Source: Epiperipatus broadwayi
Taxonomy: Eukaryota; Onychophora; Udeonychophora; Euonychophora; Peripatidae
Assembly: GCA_028023455.1 (NCBI GenBank)
Contig: JAQFVV010000141.1
Span: 1,932,056 to 1,996,055 of the forward strand
Length of the DNA: 64,000 bases
Direction: 5' to 3'
Part shown: positions 26,057 through 39,925 of the stretch, piece after piece
Position numbering within the stretch: the stretch's first letter is position 1
How the letters are laid out: each line of letters starts with the position of its first letter
Notes under the pieces: generated by a model
Databases searched by the model: none
Told to the model about the DNA's origin: nothing
What the model saw: only the letters and a program-made list of their open reading frames with translations
Position numbers and translations under genes: made by a program

Positions 26057-29000
26057 GCCCTTATCTATAGGTCATAATAAGGTAGAATGGTCAATCGCTA
26101 AAAAAATTTAAAATTTTAAAATACGTTTGTGTAATATATTGATAATTGTATGATCGATTAGATTTTATAGTACAATTTAAGACTGAAAAATACCTGGTAT
26201 GTAAAAGTGTAATGGATTATTTTAAAAAAGAAACAGTTAAATAAAGGTTAATTATATCCTTGCTTATGGTTGTAAAAGCTGGCCATATAAAATAATAGCG
26301 CTATAAATAGTTAAAAGTACATTAACAATTCAATTGTAATGTTTTAAAACTAATAAATTAAATAAACGCTATATGTAATATTATAATTATAATTAATATT
26401 CAAATTTAATCTAATATATTTTAAGATAAACTTTGGGATGGTGAGAATTATATTTAGTTCTACATTTTTTAAATTATTTTCCAAATTTTTATAAAATATA
26501 TCAGTTTTGGTAATTTAGACCGAGATGTAAATTAAAAAAAAAATCATCATCTGATAAAGTTAGTAATCATGTGACTGTATATTATATACCTTCACACACA
26601 CGCTTGTTAGAATATAATAATAAAGTTTGTGAATTATAAAACTAAATGTAATTGCTATCTATCATTAAAGTAAAAGTTGAAATATTGAATGTTATTTTAA
26701 TAATTGTTTTAAAATTTAAATGATTTTGATAAAACTATAATTGAGTTTAAAAATACTATTCTAAGTAATATTTTAAAACATGACATCATAAATTCTTTAT
26801 TTTAAAAAGTTTAATCTATTATAAAACTAAAAATGTGTAAATTTGTTCGCGCTAAAAAAAAGTCATTAACCAATCAATGGAGGTAATTTAGCAGACGAAA
26901 TATAGGAATTAGATGGAGCAGGAGAAGGAATGTGTAAGTAAAGGAAGGAGGGACATATTTTTTAGCTGTATAAGATCGTAAGCTAGAAAAGTGTTATAAT
27001 TTAAAAAAAAATTATATTTATTTTAAAAGTTTTGTTTTTAAAATATAATATTTTGAACTGCCTTTAAATGGAAGGCTAATTTAAAAGATTTCTTACCAGG
27101 ATTTTTATTCAAGTTTAGCCGAAACCTTGCAGTAAAAATGGAAATACTACAGAAAAAAATACCTAAAAGTATTGATAAAGTAAAAATAATTGTAAAGTGC
27201 CTTGAATACAGTTTATTTGTGATCAACCAGAAAATCATTAGAACTCAGATAAATATAATTTGGACATTATACAGAAAACTTAAAAGAAAAGTTATTTGCC
27301 GTCAGAAAAAATTATGACGCACAATTTTAAAAGGCTACTCTGAATTTTTTTTTTATTCTTCTCTATGGAAAAATTAAGATGCGTATATCATAAAGAAAAA
27401 ATTATGTAAAAGTTATAATGGAGAAAGAATGTTTGTCTTTTTAAAGGAAACATTACAAAGTATATAGTACCAGAATTTTAAAAGAAGGAAAAAAGTTACA
27501 GAATAATAATATGAAAGAGCTATGGTGTTTTTATGAAAAAGGAACGGAAAAACTTTCTCTAAGAAGAATTAAAAATATTATAAAGTGTTCATTAGAGAAA
27601 TGATTAATAAAGATAAAGATTTGGAAACTATAAATCTAATTTACTTAAAGAAATGAATCCATGGAAACAGAAAAGTTTTATTGAATATTTAAATTAAAGT
27701 ACTGAGAAGATGCATCGTAAAAGTCGCGCGGGAAAAAATATTAGCAAGAAATATTAGAAGAGAATATTTAGAAGTTTTCTTTACGGGATTAACTAATATC
27801 ATAATTAATAATTGTATTAAATATTATAAAAACCAAGGATTATCATTCATGAATATTTATTGAACGAAGTAATATTTGTTTTACCTTAAAATTGAACAAG
27901 CAGGGAGAGGAACATTAAGTGAATGGAAAAGAAATGATAAACAATTTTTTTTTTGGCTTTAGTATGAACGGTTTTTCAGGAAAATTTGATGAAGGAGTAC
28001 AGTAAATATAGTTTGAATATTTTTTACTAATTTATTTTAAAAATAAAATGTTATGTGAGATTAGGGAAAACATAAAACATAAATTTAGTAATATTAAAAT
28101 TTAAATATAATAACTTGATAAAATTGTAGAAATAGTGTTTAAAATAAAGAGTATGGATGTGAATCTTATATCTACAAGGATCAAAGGGATGTTGAAGCCT
28201 ACGGAACGCGATCGAGGAGATAAAGGTCGTTTGGTAATTTTAATAGTTATTTATAATGCATAATGTATTTTTTTTAGATCATCTATTGACCTAAGAATGA
28301 AGTGTGAAAGTCTTAATTATATGTACACATTTTATGCAACATTTTAACATATAATGAGATAGGAGTAATTCGGAATATGCATGCAACAATTTATTTAAAG
28401 TATATTAATAATATAATTTAACAGAACAATTGTGTGATTCTTTTGAACTTTCATGTGATAAAGTATTCAGATATTTAAATAGTTTGTATATGATTAAATA
28501 TACGGAGGAAAGTAGTAAAAAGATTTTCTTATAGAACAGTGGAATAGTTTTAAAATATCAATGAATTTTATTATTGTTAGTAATGCAGATATGTATTTGT
28601 CGATGTACAGTATAGAAAAAAATCTTGAGAAATAAGATTGGATAGTGACTTGGAAGTACTAGTGGAGAGGAAACCAAGATGATGTGTTTTTTTAAGAAAT
28701 AGGAAAATATAAGGGATTTGGATCATATTTAGTTTTGTGTGATTTAGTATAGTTAACAAAGTCCTATGACTGAACACATATGGTTTGGACAGTGTTTTGC
28801 ATATCTTTAAACTTTTGATGTTAGAATGAAGCTGAAGAAATTGCTTTAGCATCGTTCTTATGATAGAGGTTTGTAGACAGGTAAAGGTCACTCCTCTATA
28901 GTGTCTTTTAATTCACTGTGCCATGATTGTCAAGGTATATGACAAGTAATATTCTAGTTGTATTTTGATCCTATGCATCTATCTTCGCTATCCTTATTTC

Positions 29001-31397
29001 GTGAATCTGCATCGGTCAGAAAGATATTTTCAAAGAAATAATGAATAAAATAGAACTGAAGATATGTTATCGTTTATGTAAGAATAGTTTATTTGCTTGA
29101 ATGTATAGAATTGTGTAACTTTGAAATTGAAAGTCCAAAATATCATAAAGAGAGAAAGAATCATATAATACATTGTAAAATTAATTCAGAAATGAATATA
29201 AGATTTTGAAAAGAAATCTAAACCAAGTATTTTAAAAGTGATAATAAAATTTGATTTTTTTTTTTTTTTTAATATTAATGTTGGAGGGAATGAGTATTGC
29301 ATATTTATCAAGAAAAAATTCAATAAGGTATAATAAACACATACTTGTGCATGGTATATTAATAGTTATAATTATATCATCCGAAGTAAGGCTTGAATGA
29401 GAATATTAGGATTAATAAACATCGGATAATGAACAATAAAAACCTAATACCGAAAGTAGAATAATGTTTTGACTTTGTAAGATTCCATACAACCAATATA
29501 AAACTAAAATTTGTTATTTTGTAGAATTTTATTACGAATGTAAATTTTGTAAAAATGTAATTTTAATAATATTAGGGATGAAAAGTGTTTGTGATAATCA
29601 TATAAGAAATGCATTTTGTAATAAGCTAACCATAATAATAAATCAAGTAATAATACTGTATTTTCTTAAGTGTTAAAAAAAAAAAAGATTTAACTAGGAA
29701 AAGAAATAATATTTTGATTTCATTTTGTAAACTAATAAACTAAGTTGAGATATGAAAGTAAGGGATATCCAATGTACATAGTGTAAAAATATTGTTAAAT
29801 TATTTATGTTGTTAATAAACTTTGCTTTAACGTTGTTTTAAAGTTTTGTGTCCGAGTTGTTATTTCTCCACATGGATGCATGAAATCACGATACATTTAT
29901 AATTGAAACAGACATATAAATTTTGCACAAAAGGTAAACATAAAAGTGTTATAAGAATTTTGAGAGTTTATTGGTATGTTAAAATTAAAAGATCATAATT
30001 TTATATTATTTATTGGTCATAAATCGGTTGCCACAATATTACATTAAATTATATGCTAATGTTGCCACACGTATTCTGTTGTCAGATTATTAAAATACTA
30101 CCATGTACGTATTTATTTATTTTATTTAGGAAGAAATAAGATTATATTATATTATTATTGTTATTATTTTTATTATTATTAGTTGCTGTGTAGTAGATTA
30201 TGACATAAAATTCCCTTTTCATATTTTACTACCGTAATTTTAAATCAGTTAGAATACAATTTATGAACCTGAGATTTTATTTTATTTTACTTCATTTTAT
30301 TTAATTGAGCTAGATTCTTGTTATAAAGAAGATTAAGATATGATTATTATTTTAATCGTAGTGAATAGAGCTCAGAAAGTTGTAAGAATACTAAGAGTTA
30401 GTTATTTGGTATAGTAAAAAGGGGGGATAGTGTTCTTATGCCATTGAGGTAGTATCGTGTGGATAATGGCTCAATGTAGTCTATCTCGTTCCCTGTATTG
30501 TCACTCCATATCTCATGAAAATAGTAAATATTTGTTTAATTCATTTTAAAATTGAACCGTATTTGTATTTTAAAATTAGAGCTAGTAATCATTTTAATTA
30601 ATGCTGAATATTTCATTTATTTATTTGTTAACTGAGCTAGAACCCGTAATATTCGTAATAAACAGTATATTTTGGGGTGAGAATGCGTGGGGGGGGAGGT
30701 TAGAATATATATATATATATATTGAAGCATTTTGCCCATCTGATGAGGTCTCTGTTACACATAAAATGCATGAGTTGATCAAGTTATGGAAAAAGAAGAA
30801 AGTTTCATTGCTATTTAAAAAACATAATTATATTCCCTTATTAATTCTACCTAGTAATTGTTTATTTACGCTATTGACAGAATTAGCTTTTATTTCTTTT
30901 ATAAGGGCACCAGAATTCATATAAGTATCCGCTGAAATCCATTGCATCACATCTCGAAAATTAAAAAGAAAAATGTTTTTTAAAAGAATAGTTTTTATAT
31001 TTTACCATAACTAGAGTTATTTTCTAGATATAGTTATTCCTGGAGTTTAGTCAACATATATTGGCAAAGGTAAATTATCTATTCTAATAAACTAATCTTA
31101 CAAAATTTAATAATAAACATTAACAACTATTATTAATAATGTCAATAAAAAAAATGATAAAAGTAAAATGTTTTTTTTAATCTAACAAACTTAAAATATT
31201 TTTTTAAGTTAAATAATTAAATAAAATTGGAAAGTACACACACTAATCCAGATAATGAATCAATTAATAAAAAAAGACAGTTAAAGTTCTTAGATAAACA
31301 AGAGTCTTTTGAACAATAAAATTTAAAGTCTTTGTCGGGATTATTTTAAGCTTATTTTTAAGAATGATTTGCCGACAATTTTGTCACAATCAGGAAT
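26054..31397. other. Largely unrecognised AT-rich stretch
   Basis: No gene is supported. On the + strand 27064-27318 is open for about 85 codons and is Lys- and Ile-rich (KDFLPGFLFKFSRNLAVK then MEILQKK), with no similarity I know. Purine-rich sequence continues to about 27750, and an AATAAACTTTGC segment at about 29814 precedes a TCCGAGTTGTTATT block. This could be a decayed retroelement with a polyadenylation region, but I cannot show paired ends. A short (TA)n lies at about 30706-30722. Confidence 0.3.
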
Positions 31398-31531
31398 AAA
31401 GAATCATAGATTAGTCTTGCATTGGTGGTCAAGAGGTCAGCATGACTGCTTTGCACTTGCAGGCAGTTGCCCAGGTTGTGGGTTCATGTCCCAGCCAATG
31501 CTATGACACTTAAAAAAAGAATCATAGATTA
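31398..31531 (+). mobile_element. tRNA-derived SINE copy S2 with perfect 16-bp target duplication
   Basis: The body (31414-31515) has box A TGGTCAAGAGG, box B GGTTCATGTCC, a CAATGCTATGACAC end and a short A-run. It is flanked by AAAGAATCATAGATTA at 31398-31413 and again at 31516-31531, exact over 16 bp. That is direct evidence of insertion by LINE machinery. At about 100 bp the element is little more than the tRNA part. It is the best-preserved SINE in the window. Confidence 0.9.
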
Positions 31532-32039
31532 CCTATAAGTTTAGCGAGAAGATTGTAGATTATTATGCATAGTTTTTCCTGAGTTAGAATGAACTAATGG
31601 CCATTAGTTTTAACTTTTTCTTGGTCCTGGTTCTAAATACTAGTCACAAAAGCTTTTCTGGGCTTGATGGTCTTCATGGTGAATGATGTCAAAAGTTTCG
31701 ATCTATTCCTGCATGAAGAATTATTTCATTGTAGAGTGGCCCTGGATTCCATGATCTAGGACCAGCCAAAAAAAACAGACAAGGCAAGACATTGATGAAA
31801 TTGGTCTCTTCCTTTTATACTCGAGGTCCCGTTTTCAGAATTCTGCACGTTATCATTATCATGGCATTTAGGTTTATAATCTTGGACATTCTTTATCATT
31901 TTTCAGTTATAAAGTTTTCTTTTTTATAAAGTCTTTTGGCCAACTTTAATTAGCTAAAATATTTTTCTTTTAGCTTATCTGGATTAGTAATTTGTGTGTC
32001 ATTTGTTCTCTCCATTTTTTACTTTTATTTTTAAAACTA

Positions 32040-33585
32040 GATAAAAAAAATGTGGACAAAATACTTAACTTTCATTATACGTTTAAAACTTGATCGCACA
32101 AGTCATCTACTGAGAGATAAAAGGTAGAATGAAGGTTGTAGAGGTGGTACGATCACTGACTTGAAAGAAAAGGTTAAAATTCCACTAATAGCAAAAATGT
32201 TAAATTAAGAATGTATTTTTTTTAAAAAAAATTTCAAATAGGAGGAAGTTTGCATGTATCTTCTCGTTTATTGATACAATCTGTTTTTTTAAGTATCTAA
32301 ATAGCTTCTCTAATTTTGCACTGGTAGAGATTATCACATCTGGATATGATCCTGGTATTAGAAAAATCAATTTTATGACCTGAATCTATAGTATGGAATA
32401 AGAGTGCTGATGATGATGAGTGTTGTTTAACTGCATTAGCATGCTCATCTCTACTAACACTGATGTGACAATTACTCATACCTATGTAAGAAGCTTTACA
32501 ATTTTCACATGAGATTTGATAAACACCACAAGATTCGAGAATGATTGAATCCTTAGGCTTGGTTATTATATTAGATCTTTTGATGAGTAGAAAATGCTGT
32601 ATTTATATTATAGCGTTTTAATATATGCCCAATACTATCTGTAGTTTCTTTTACATACGAAACACAAATCCTAATAGCCGATTTATCATCTTTATGTTTC
32701 CTATTTTGTCCATTTTGGGCTTGAAATAAGGCTATTTTATAAATTTATAATTATAACTATTTGCTAATAAAACATTATTAATATGATTTATTTCTTCTTT
32801 TAGATGTGACTTATCTGAAAGATTAACTGGTCTATTTAAAAGAGTTCTGGCTACAGAAACTATCTGAATTGGGTGATGATGAGAATGTAAATGTAAATAT
32901 CTGTTCATGTGTGTATTCTTTCTGTAAATCAAGAGAGATAAACTATTTGGTGTTCTGATGATGAGAACATCAAGAAAAGGAAGTTTTTTACCAGACTCTG
33001 TCTTCATTGTAAATTTAATATAAGGATGCATTTTATCTAAATGTAAGAAAACATCATCTAATTTACTTTTAACACGTTGCCATATGACAAAAGTGTCATC
33101 TATGTATCTGAACTAAATGAGAGCTTTTAAAAATGATTCTAAAGTACGAATTTCTATATTTTGCATGAATAAATCAGCGATTACTTTTGAGATAGGTGAT
33201 CCCATAGGAGTACCAAAAACTTGTCTGTAATGCTATCCATTGTATACAAAATATGTGTTCAAAATACATTGTTTAATCAAAGCAATAATATGGTCTGGTA
33301 AATAGCAACATTGTGAAATTATATTTAAAGCTTCATCATTTGAAATGTTTGTAAACAAAGACACGACATCAAAACTGACCAGAATGTCATTATCTTTAAT
33401 TTTTAATTTTTTTAAAACAGAAATAAAATGAAAATAGTTTTTAATGTATGATTTAGTAGATGGGATTGTAGGTTTAATGAAATCCGATAAATATATAGCT
33501 AAAATATGAGTTGGGGATCTTATTCTGCTTACAATTGGATGAAGGAGGATATCTGGTTTGTGAATTTTGAACACATTTTGTATAC
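32040..33585 (-). mobile_element. Penelope-like element P2, reverse-strand copy
   Basis: A 5'-truncated PLE. From 33574 the - strand reads MFKIHKPDILLHPIVSRIRS (fingers, H-K-P and P-I-V-S), then ILVSFDVVSLFTNI (motif A), all open for 113 codons. After a stop, the frame near 33240-33080 has FGTPMGSPIS and RYIDDTFVIW (motif C, YIDD retained). 33031-32732 gives PFLDVLIIR and YRKNTHMNRYLHLHS. The GIY-YIG domain lies at about 32545-32300 with GVYQISCENCKASYIGMSNC, then HKIDFSNTRIIS and KIREAI. The 3' end reaches about 32040 and includes AGATGACTTGTG. Confidence 0.85.
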
Positions 33586-34640
33586 AATAGACAACATTAC
33601 AGACAAGTTTTTGGTACTCCTATGGGTCCACCAATCTCAGGAGTAATAGCTGATATATTCATGGAAAATATAGAATCTCATGCTTTAGAATCATCATCTT
33701 TTAAACCTCTCATTTGGCTCAGATACATAGATGACACTTTTGTCATATGGGAACATGGAAAAAAAAAATTACATGATTTTTTTTTTACATTTAAATAATA
33801 TGCATCCACATATTAAATTTACAATGGAGACAGAGTCTTATAGAAAAATCCCTTTTCTTGATGTTCTAGTCACCAAGAACACCAAATAGTTTATATTTTT
33901 CGATTTACAGAAAGAATACGCACACAGACAGATATTTACAATTCCATTCTCATCATCAACCAACTCAGATAGTTTCTGTAGCCAAAACTCTTTTAAATTG
34001 AGCATTTAACCTTCCAGATAAGTCACATTTTAAAGAAGAAATAAATCATATTAATAGTGTTTTATTAGCAAATAGTTATAATTATACATTTATTAAAAAA
34101 GCCTATTTCAAGCCCAAAATGTACAAAATAGAAAACAAAAAAAATGATAAATCAGCTATTAGGATTTGTGTTCCACATGTAAAAGGAACTACAGACAGTA
34201 TTGGACGCATATTATTAAAACGCTATAATATGAGCATGCTAATGCAGTTAAACAACATTCATCAGCAGCAGCACTCTCACTCCGTATTATGGTTTCAGGT
34301 TATAAAATTATTTTTTTTTAGTATCAGGATCATATCCAGATGTGGCAATATCTACCAGTGCAAAATTAGAGAAGCTATTGAAATACTTAAAAGGCCAGAT
34401 TGTATCAATAAGCGAGATGATACAAGCAAACTTCCTCCTATTTGGAAAGACTTAAAAAAAAAAAACATTCTTAATTTAACATTTTTGCTATTGGTGGAAA
34501 ATTTAACGTTTTTTAAATCAGTGATTGTAGCGCCTCTACAACCGTCTTTCTACTTTTTATTACTCAGTGGATGACTTGTGTTACCAAGTCGAAACGTCAG
34601 TATTTTAAAATATTTTAACACGGATGAACCCAAAAAATAT
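33583..34640 (+). mobile_element. Penelope-like element P2, forward-strand copy, endonuclease core deleted
   Basis: It starts mid-RT at the junction with the reverse copy. Frames carry FGTPMGPPISGVIADIFMEN and RYIDDTFVIW (about 33720-33750), then a PFLDVLV-like and YRKNTHTDRYL-like segment. The frame from 34119 reads KSAIRICVPHVKGTTDSIGR and ILLKRYNM, then jumps near 34232 directly to the HANAVKQH-equivalent region. The intervening GVY/YIG block seen in the reverse copy is missing. The 3' end near 34568-34600 contains GGATGACTTG, a short loop, and CAAGTCGAAACGTC. Confidence 0.85.
34566..34600 (+). ncRNA. Hammerhead-ribozyme-like motif in PLE P2 3' end
   Basis: GGATGA, then CTTG, loop TGTTAC, CAAG, then TCGAAACGTC. 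This matches the hammerhead order CUGAUGA, helix II, GAAAC, with a first-base deviation. PLEs are known to carry minimal hammerhead motifs in their terminal repeats. Helices I and III are not convincing by eye, so activity is uncertain. The reverse copy has a decayed version at about 32125-32095. Confidence 0.45.
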
Positions 34641-37600
34641 GTCTTTTATATATATATTAAACATTACACACAATTTAATTGAAGTATCATATTTACGAAC
34701 ATAGTCGTCAACATAGCAATGCTTGCAGAGAAAAAATAACTTATAGCGTTTAACACATTTTTGCAGACACTATTGAATAATTAAAATGTAAAAAAGAAAT
34801 TTAAATTCATTAAATAAAATGTCATTTTGGGACAGTAGATTTTGTATTCAATTTTTATTAATTGAAAACTTTTAAATTTCACATAATAGTTATTAAATAG
34901 TGCATTACAAGTTGAGTGTTTTATTACTCTGCCTTGAGAAAAATGACTTCTTTCTTTGAAAGTAGGAGCAATCGGCAACTGTCATAATCAGTGAATGTCT
35001 GTGCATTAATGAGTCAACAGTATAATATCTTTATTTAAATGACCCCAAATACAATTTATTGATGTATGAAATTATTATTAATTATTTTAGTAGACTTAAT
35101 GAATTACTTTTCAACATCTGAGAAGATATATTTGTCATACCAACAATATAGTTCTTATCCAATGAATTAAAGTTTTTTACTTTAGGTAAATAAATTCTGG
35201 ATATTCGACATGAAAGAATGAAAAAAATGTTAATATTTTGCTGTCACATTTTTGCCAATAGAAAATGTACATATTCTGTGAGAACATTAATTATAATACT
35301 GAAGCTATACACATGCATATATGTATATATATTTTTCATGTCCCCATATAAAAATATGGACAAACTTTAAGTTCAAAAGTTTAATAATTTTTTTATAAAT
35401 AAAAATTAAAGCTATATTTCAAATTTGCAGATAGAAATTTATAGTGTACTTAATTATTAAGTTATTTAATGTTTAGTACACAATATTTTTTTCAAAATTT
35501 AAAAGAAAATAATAGATTCTAAATTTAATTTAAAAATAGTTAGGGAAAAAAAGATATTTTGTTAACAATTAAAAAGGGTGAAATGACATTGTAGCAAAAG
35601 TAATTAAAATGTTTGTAAATAATTTAGGAGATAAAAGATTAAAATAATTCAATTTCAAAGGCTGTTATTCCAGCTCAAATATAAGAGTGTTCAAATAAGG
35701 TATTGTCAGGTAAACTAGCATATCAGTGAAAGTAAGAGATTATCTATACTAAATAGATTAAAGGATCCAAATAAAAGGAGATTGATCTGAATTTAACAGA
35801 TAACTCCAAATCATATAAATAGTTCTGGGAATTATTTTCATTATTTTGGCTTTCTAGTATTCCCTTTTATTCTCCTTTTGTTACTAAAGTTCTATCTTAA
35901 ATCTTATATTTTTAATGCTTACCTGCATTATACTGCTTTAATTAATTCTTACCTGATAGTATCTGCAAGCCTACTATGCAAAAATAGAGGCCATTATCTT
36001 GCACTCTGTGTCATACTGGCAGAGGGCAAGCCAAAACCCATCGCTGAATTCTGAAAGTGAAGTCATCTGCATATGAACTATCTGAACACATGTCCTCTAT
36101 GTACCCTCCATATAAGAAGAAACATCCAATGTCCAATGCTACAGGAAGAACCAGCTACCAAACCAAGACCTAATTAGTATCAATGCATCCAACATAAGTC
36201 GGAAATAGTAATTCAAATCTTCCTCCCCCAATAACATTAGTTTTAAATAATCAATGTTGCCAATACCTACAGACTGAACTTAAACTGTTGAAAAAATAAG
36301 TATAAAGATTAAACTAATCTTTAGTTAATTATTGTTTCCTATTTAATAAAATATGTTAATGAATAATAATTTGGTTTTTATCTGTTTATGAGCAGTATGA
36401 CAATAGATTGTAGTTTGTTCTATTCAAATATCATGCCAGAGTTTAGTCAGAATTATTTGTAATAAATTAATTTATAGACGACAATTATCTTACAATAACA
36501 CACTCTTGCCATGCTATTAAAAGGTTTATATTAGTTATATCATTATTTCTACTTTATTTAATAATAATATGTTAACTCAGTAAATGTAAATTATGTGTGG
36601 AGAAAAATCATGCTACATAGACAAACTAGGTTAGGGCCCTATTAAGTAGATACAAGTTTTAAATAACTAATCTTGTGTTTGAACTATTATTGATAAAATG
36701 GGTGGCTGATACCCATCAAATTGGGTTAAGAGTTACATCTGAATATCATTCTTATGTAATGAGTTAGTATTGGATCATTGTAAGATCATTTGTGACTGTT
36801 GAACCCTTACAATCATTATCTTCTTTTGTTTAAACAGAGGTGTGTATGTAGATGATCAATTCTTACCACATGCCATCCATTTTACATTCATACATATTTA
36901 GTGATTCTTATTCTCATGCCAGTCACTTTGCTATATATGTAACAGAAGGTTAATTCCTACTGCAGGTAAACAATTATCACATGTATTTGTTCTTATATTC
37001 TTATATAAGTATTGTAGTACAGATGCACACAAATGTTCAATTTCAATAAAAAATGGCAGGCCTTAAAGCATTTTTGTTTAGGAATTCAAAAACGATACAC
37101 TTGAAACTGACATAAAAATATAATTTAGTGTGTTATAAAACATATCATTCAATTTAAATGTTATAGGGTCATTCTTAAGAGATAATAAAATTTAATAATA
37201 TATATGAATTTGCTAGAACACCAAATTCTTAATCATGAATTGATATACATTACAACCGTAATATACATTGAAAAATTTTGATTATGCACAAAAATGTTAA
37301 TATTGGTTTACCTCTCCATTATCACTTATTATAATTTCAAAATATGATTATTTAAGAAGATAAAGCTCAATTGGTAAAAGCCCTGGGTTGTCAACTTTGC
37401 ATTGACATATAGTCACTCAGAATGCACTCAACAGTGCTTATATCTCAATATTTGTCAACCATGAGAAAAAAATCTGGTCATTACTTTAAATTGCTGATGC
37501 TATAGATATTTGCCTAGAAAATAATAATAAAAAACTAAAAGTAAAAGGATAGCATATAATTAACTCTATAGTCAATATCATTCTTTTTTGGAGGCATTGA

Positions 37601-38984
37601 TCATTTAATTGGATGCCCTAACCAACTTCTAAGCCAATTAATATGCAAATGTATGATAATTATTGAGTGCTTTGATCTATGCTTATATAAATATGGATAT
37701 GCTAATGTATTTGTTAATATTCACATTGATTGTGTTTTAACTAAGATACACTGTATCAGTGACTGGCTTAGCAAAGTAACACATAGCGTTTTATACCAAA
37801 ATTGTCATAATTGTTCATAATTGTCACTACATTATTGCAGAATTCATTTTATTACTTATTATCTATACTTTATAAATATATTGTAATGTATTCTTTTATA
37901 TATATATATATATATATGTGGGTGGGTGGGTATGTTATATATATATGTGTGAGTGTGTGGGTGTTATATATATATGTGTGTGTGTGGATGTGGGTGTGTG
38001 CATTGCATATTGTATAACTAATGGGGATAACATGAGTAGATGATAATCTCCATCATTATCCCTAAATAATAAATAAAATGTAGAAGGAAAAAATATAAAA
38101 GAAGCAAAATAATTATCATAGAAAAAATATAAATAGTTTTATTAATAATTATATGATTCATCACCAGCATTAAAAAAAAAAAAATCAACAACCATCCCAT
38201 GTGACTGGATTTAAAAAAAATACAATAGACAATTGTAAACTTAGAGAATAATTTATGCCAATCAACTGGACGCACATCTTTAATTGCAAATTTATTAATC
38301 GTAATAAAAAAATCTTAAATTTTGATGTATTCTGATCATATTAATGCTCAGTTCATATAGTACTATAGGTGTACAACTATAAAAAATGCTATAATAATTA
38401 AAATGCAGTGAGGAGACCATAATGGTATTCTGATCTTTATGTCAACCATAGAATTATTTAGCTGTCTAAACATAAATATAAATCATCACAAAAATTAATG
38501 AACCATTGATACCATCAAATAGCTTATTTTCTCAAAACTCTAGAGACTATGGATTTGAACAGACAAAGGTAAAATACATATGTTCAATCTAATTTCATTT
38601 CAAAATTTTCACATCCATTAAACACTATGCAATACTGAAATCAAGTCACCCCCACACACTGTCAATTCATATAACAGATAATTGAAGAAATAGTGACGCT
38701 ATTACAATAATTTTTAAACAATTATTTAATGACTTAACCAATAAATTAATTAAGAATATTAAGAAAAACTATGATGATATGGCAATTTGAATAGACATAC
38801 ATTTTATCATAAATATAATTCCACATAGCAAAACCTGATGATTTTTATTATACTACACTGGTTTACTTTTACTTTTCGGTTTATTCACTAGTTTTTAATA
38901 ATTAAATAACATATATTTAAAAAATAAAGAGATAAAAGTTTCACTTAGCCAAAACTATTTTTCACAATTTTGAAATAAAAATAC
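34641..38984. other. Non-coding AT-rich stretch
   Basis: No gene is supported. A tRNA-like piece GCTCAATTGGTAAAAGCCC at 37368-37386 matches a D-arm/box A, but no acceptor stem or clear box B follows. It is probably a worn tRNA-derived repeat. A (TA)n, TGGG and TG-rich microsatellite lies at about 37897-38000. The segment 36000-36200 is less AT-rich but unrecognised. The short open frames here look like chance. Confidence 0.4.
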
Positions 38985-39925
38985 TAAGCATAGCAACCTC
39001 AAATCAAACCAGTTGGAAAGATTTTCACATGAAGCAGCAACCAGCAAGAAGACCAAATCCTACTGGAAATAAATTTCACAACAAACAGCAAAAAGTATCT
39101 ATGTTTTGAAATCCTAGGTAATAAATAACATTTTCTTATTTCCATTTCTAATTAAAGTAGCCATTGCAATAGTTTGAAGCATCCTAGAGTCAGTTAATAA
39201 ATGAACTCTATAACTGTATATAATGAACTATTGATGTGCATGTTTTTAAATGTTATATATTTATTTTTCAATGCTTTTGTTACATTCTACTTTAGTGTAT
39301 GAATTTATAGAGTGTATGTGTGGTCATTATATATAAAATACCATTGATTGTGTTAGTTAAGATTTATAAAGGTAATTAAAATTAGAATAATACATGTTTA
39401 CTTAAAATAAATTATCTTTAAACATAATGCTTGTCAGTCATTTCTTTTACCACTTATTGAAACAACAATTCTGTTATTGTATTACTTTTGATTAAGCTTG
39501 TGGGGTTATCTTAAGTGCTGAATTAGTTTGCCATCATTCAAAACACATTACTTCTTGTAGCTAACTGGTGTCTGGGGTTTACTCTGAAACAAAAAAAAAC
39601 TGCTTTGAATGATAGGTGTTAAATTTGGCAGCCAAGAAGGTCTGTGCCCTTCAAATGTAGTCCCAGTTATACATATTGTATATATAACTGTGGCTTGGAC
39701 ACATGTGTCCTCTGGGCATTATTCTTCTCTGTATAAAGAGCCATTGTGGAGCAATATTTAAATTGCATTGGTGTAAATCAAATATATAAATTATAATTGT
39801 TATCATATTTTGTATAAAAGTTTTACAAGTTATATTTCATAAAGTTATTTTATTAAAGAGACAAACATCATGTTAGATTTCTTGTTTACTATTACACTCC
39901 TCTAAACACCCCACCTGGTAAATTG
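38985..39925 (+). repeat. E2 5' LTR, partial
   Basis: Matches the later half of the E1 LTR and of 44950-47090, starting at a shared ACTAAGCATAGCAACCTC block. The first ~900 bp of the LTR (U3 side) are missing. It carries one copy of the 40-bp unit that is triplicated in the 3' LTR (39255-39300). Its end is near the shared TTTACTATT block. Confidence 0.75.

Noticed and set aside
30601-30924. 107-codon + strand frame
   Set aside because: It includes a TA microsatellite and low-complexity sequence, with no recognisable domain.
34119-34574. 151-codon frame as a host gene
   Set aside because: It reads through the C-terminal part of PLE P2 with the endonuclease core deleted, then runs into untranslated sequence.
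37366-37440. tRNA gene
   Set aside because: Only a D-arm-like GCTCAATTGGTAAAAGC is present. No matching acceptor stem or T-arm was found.
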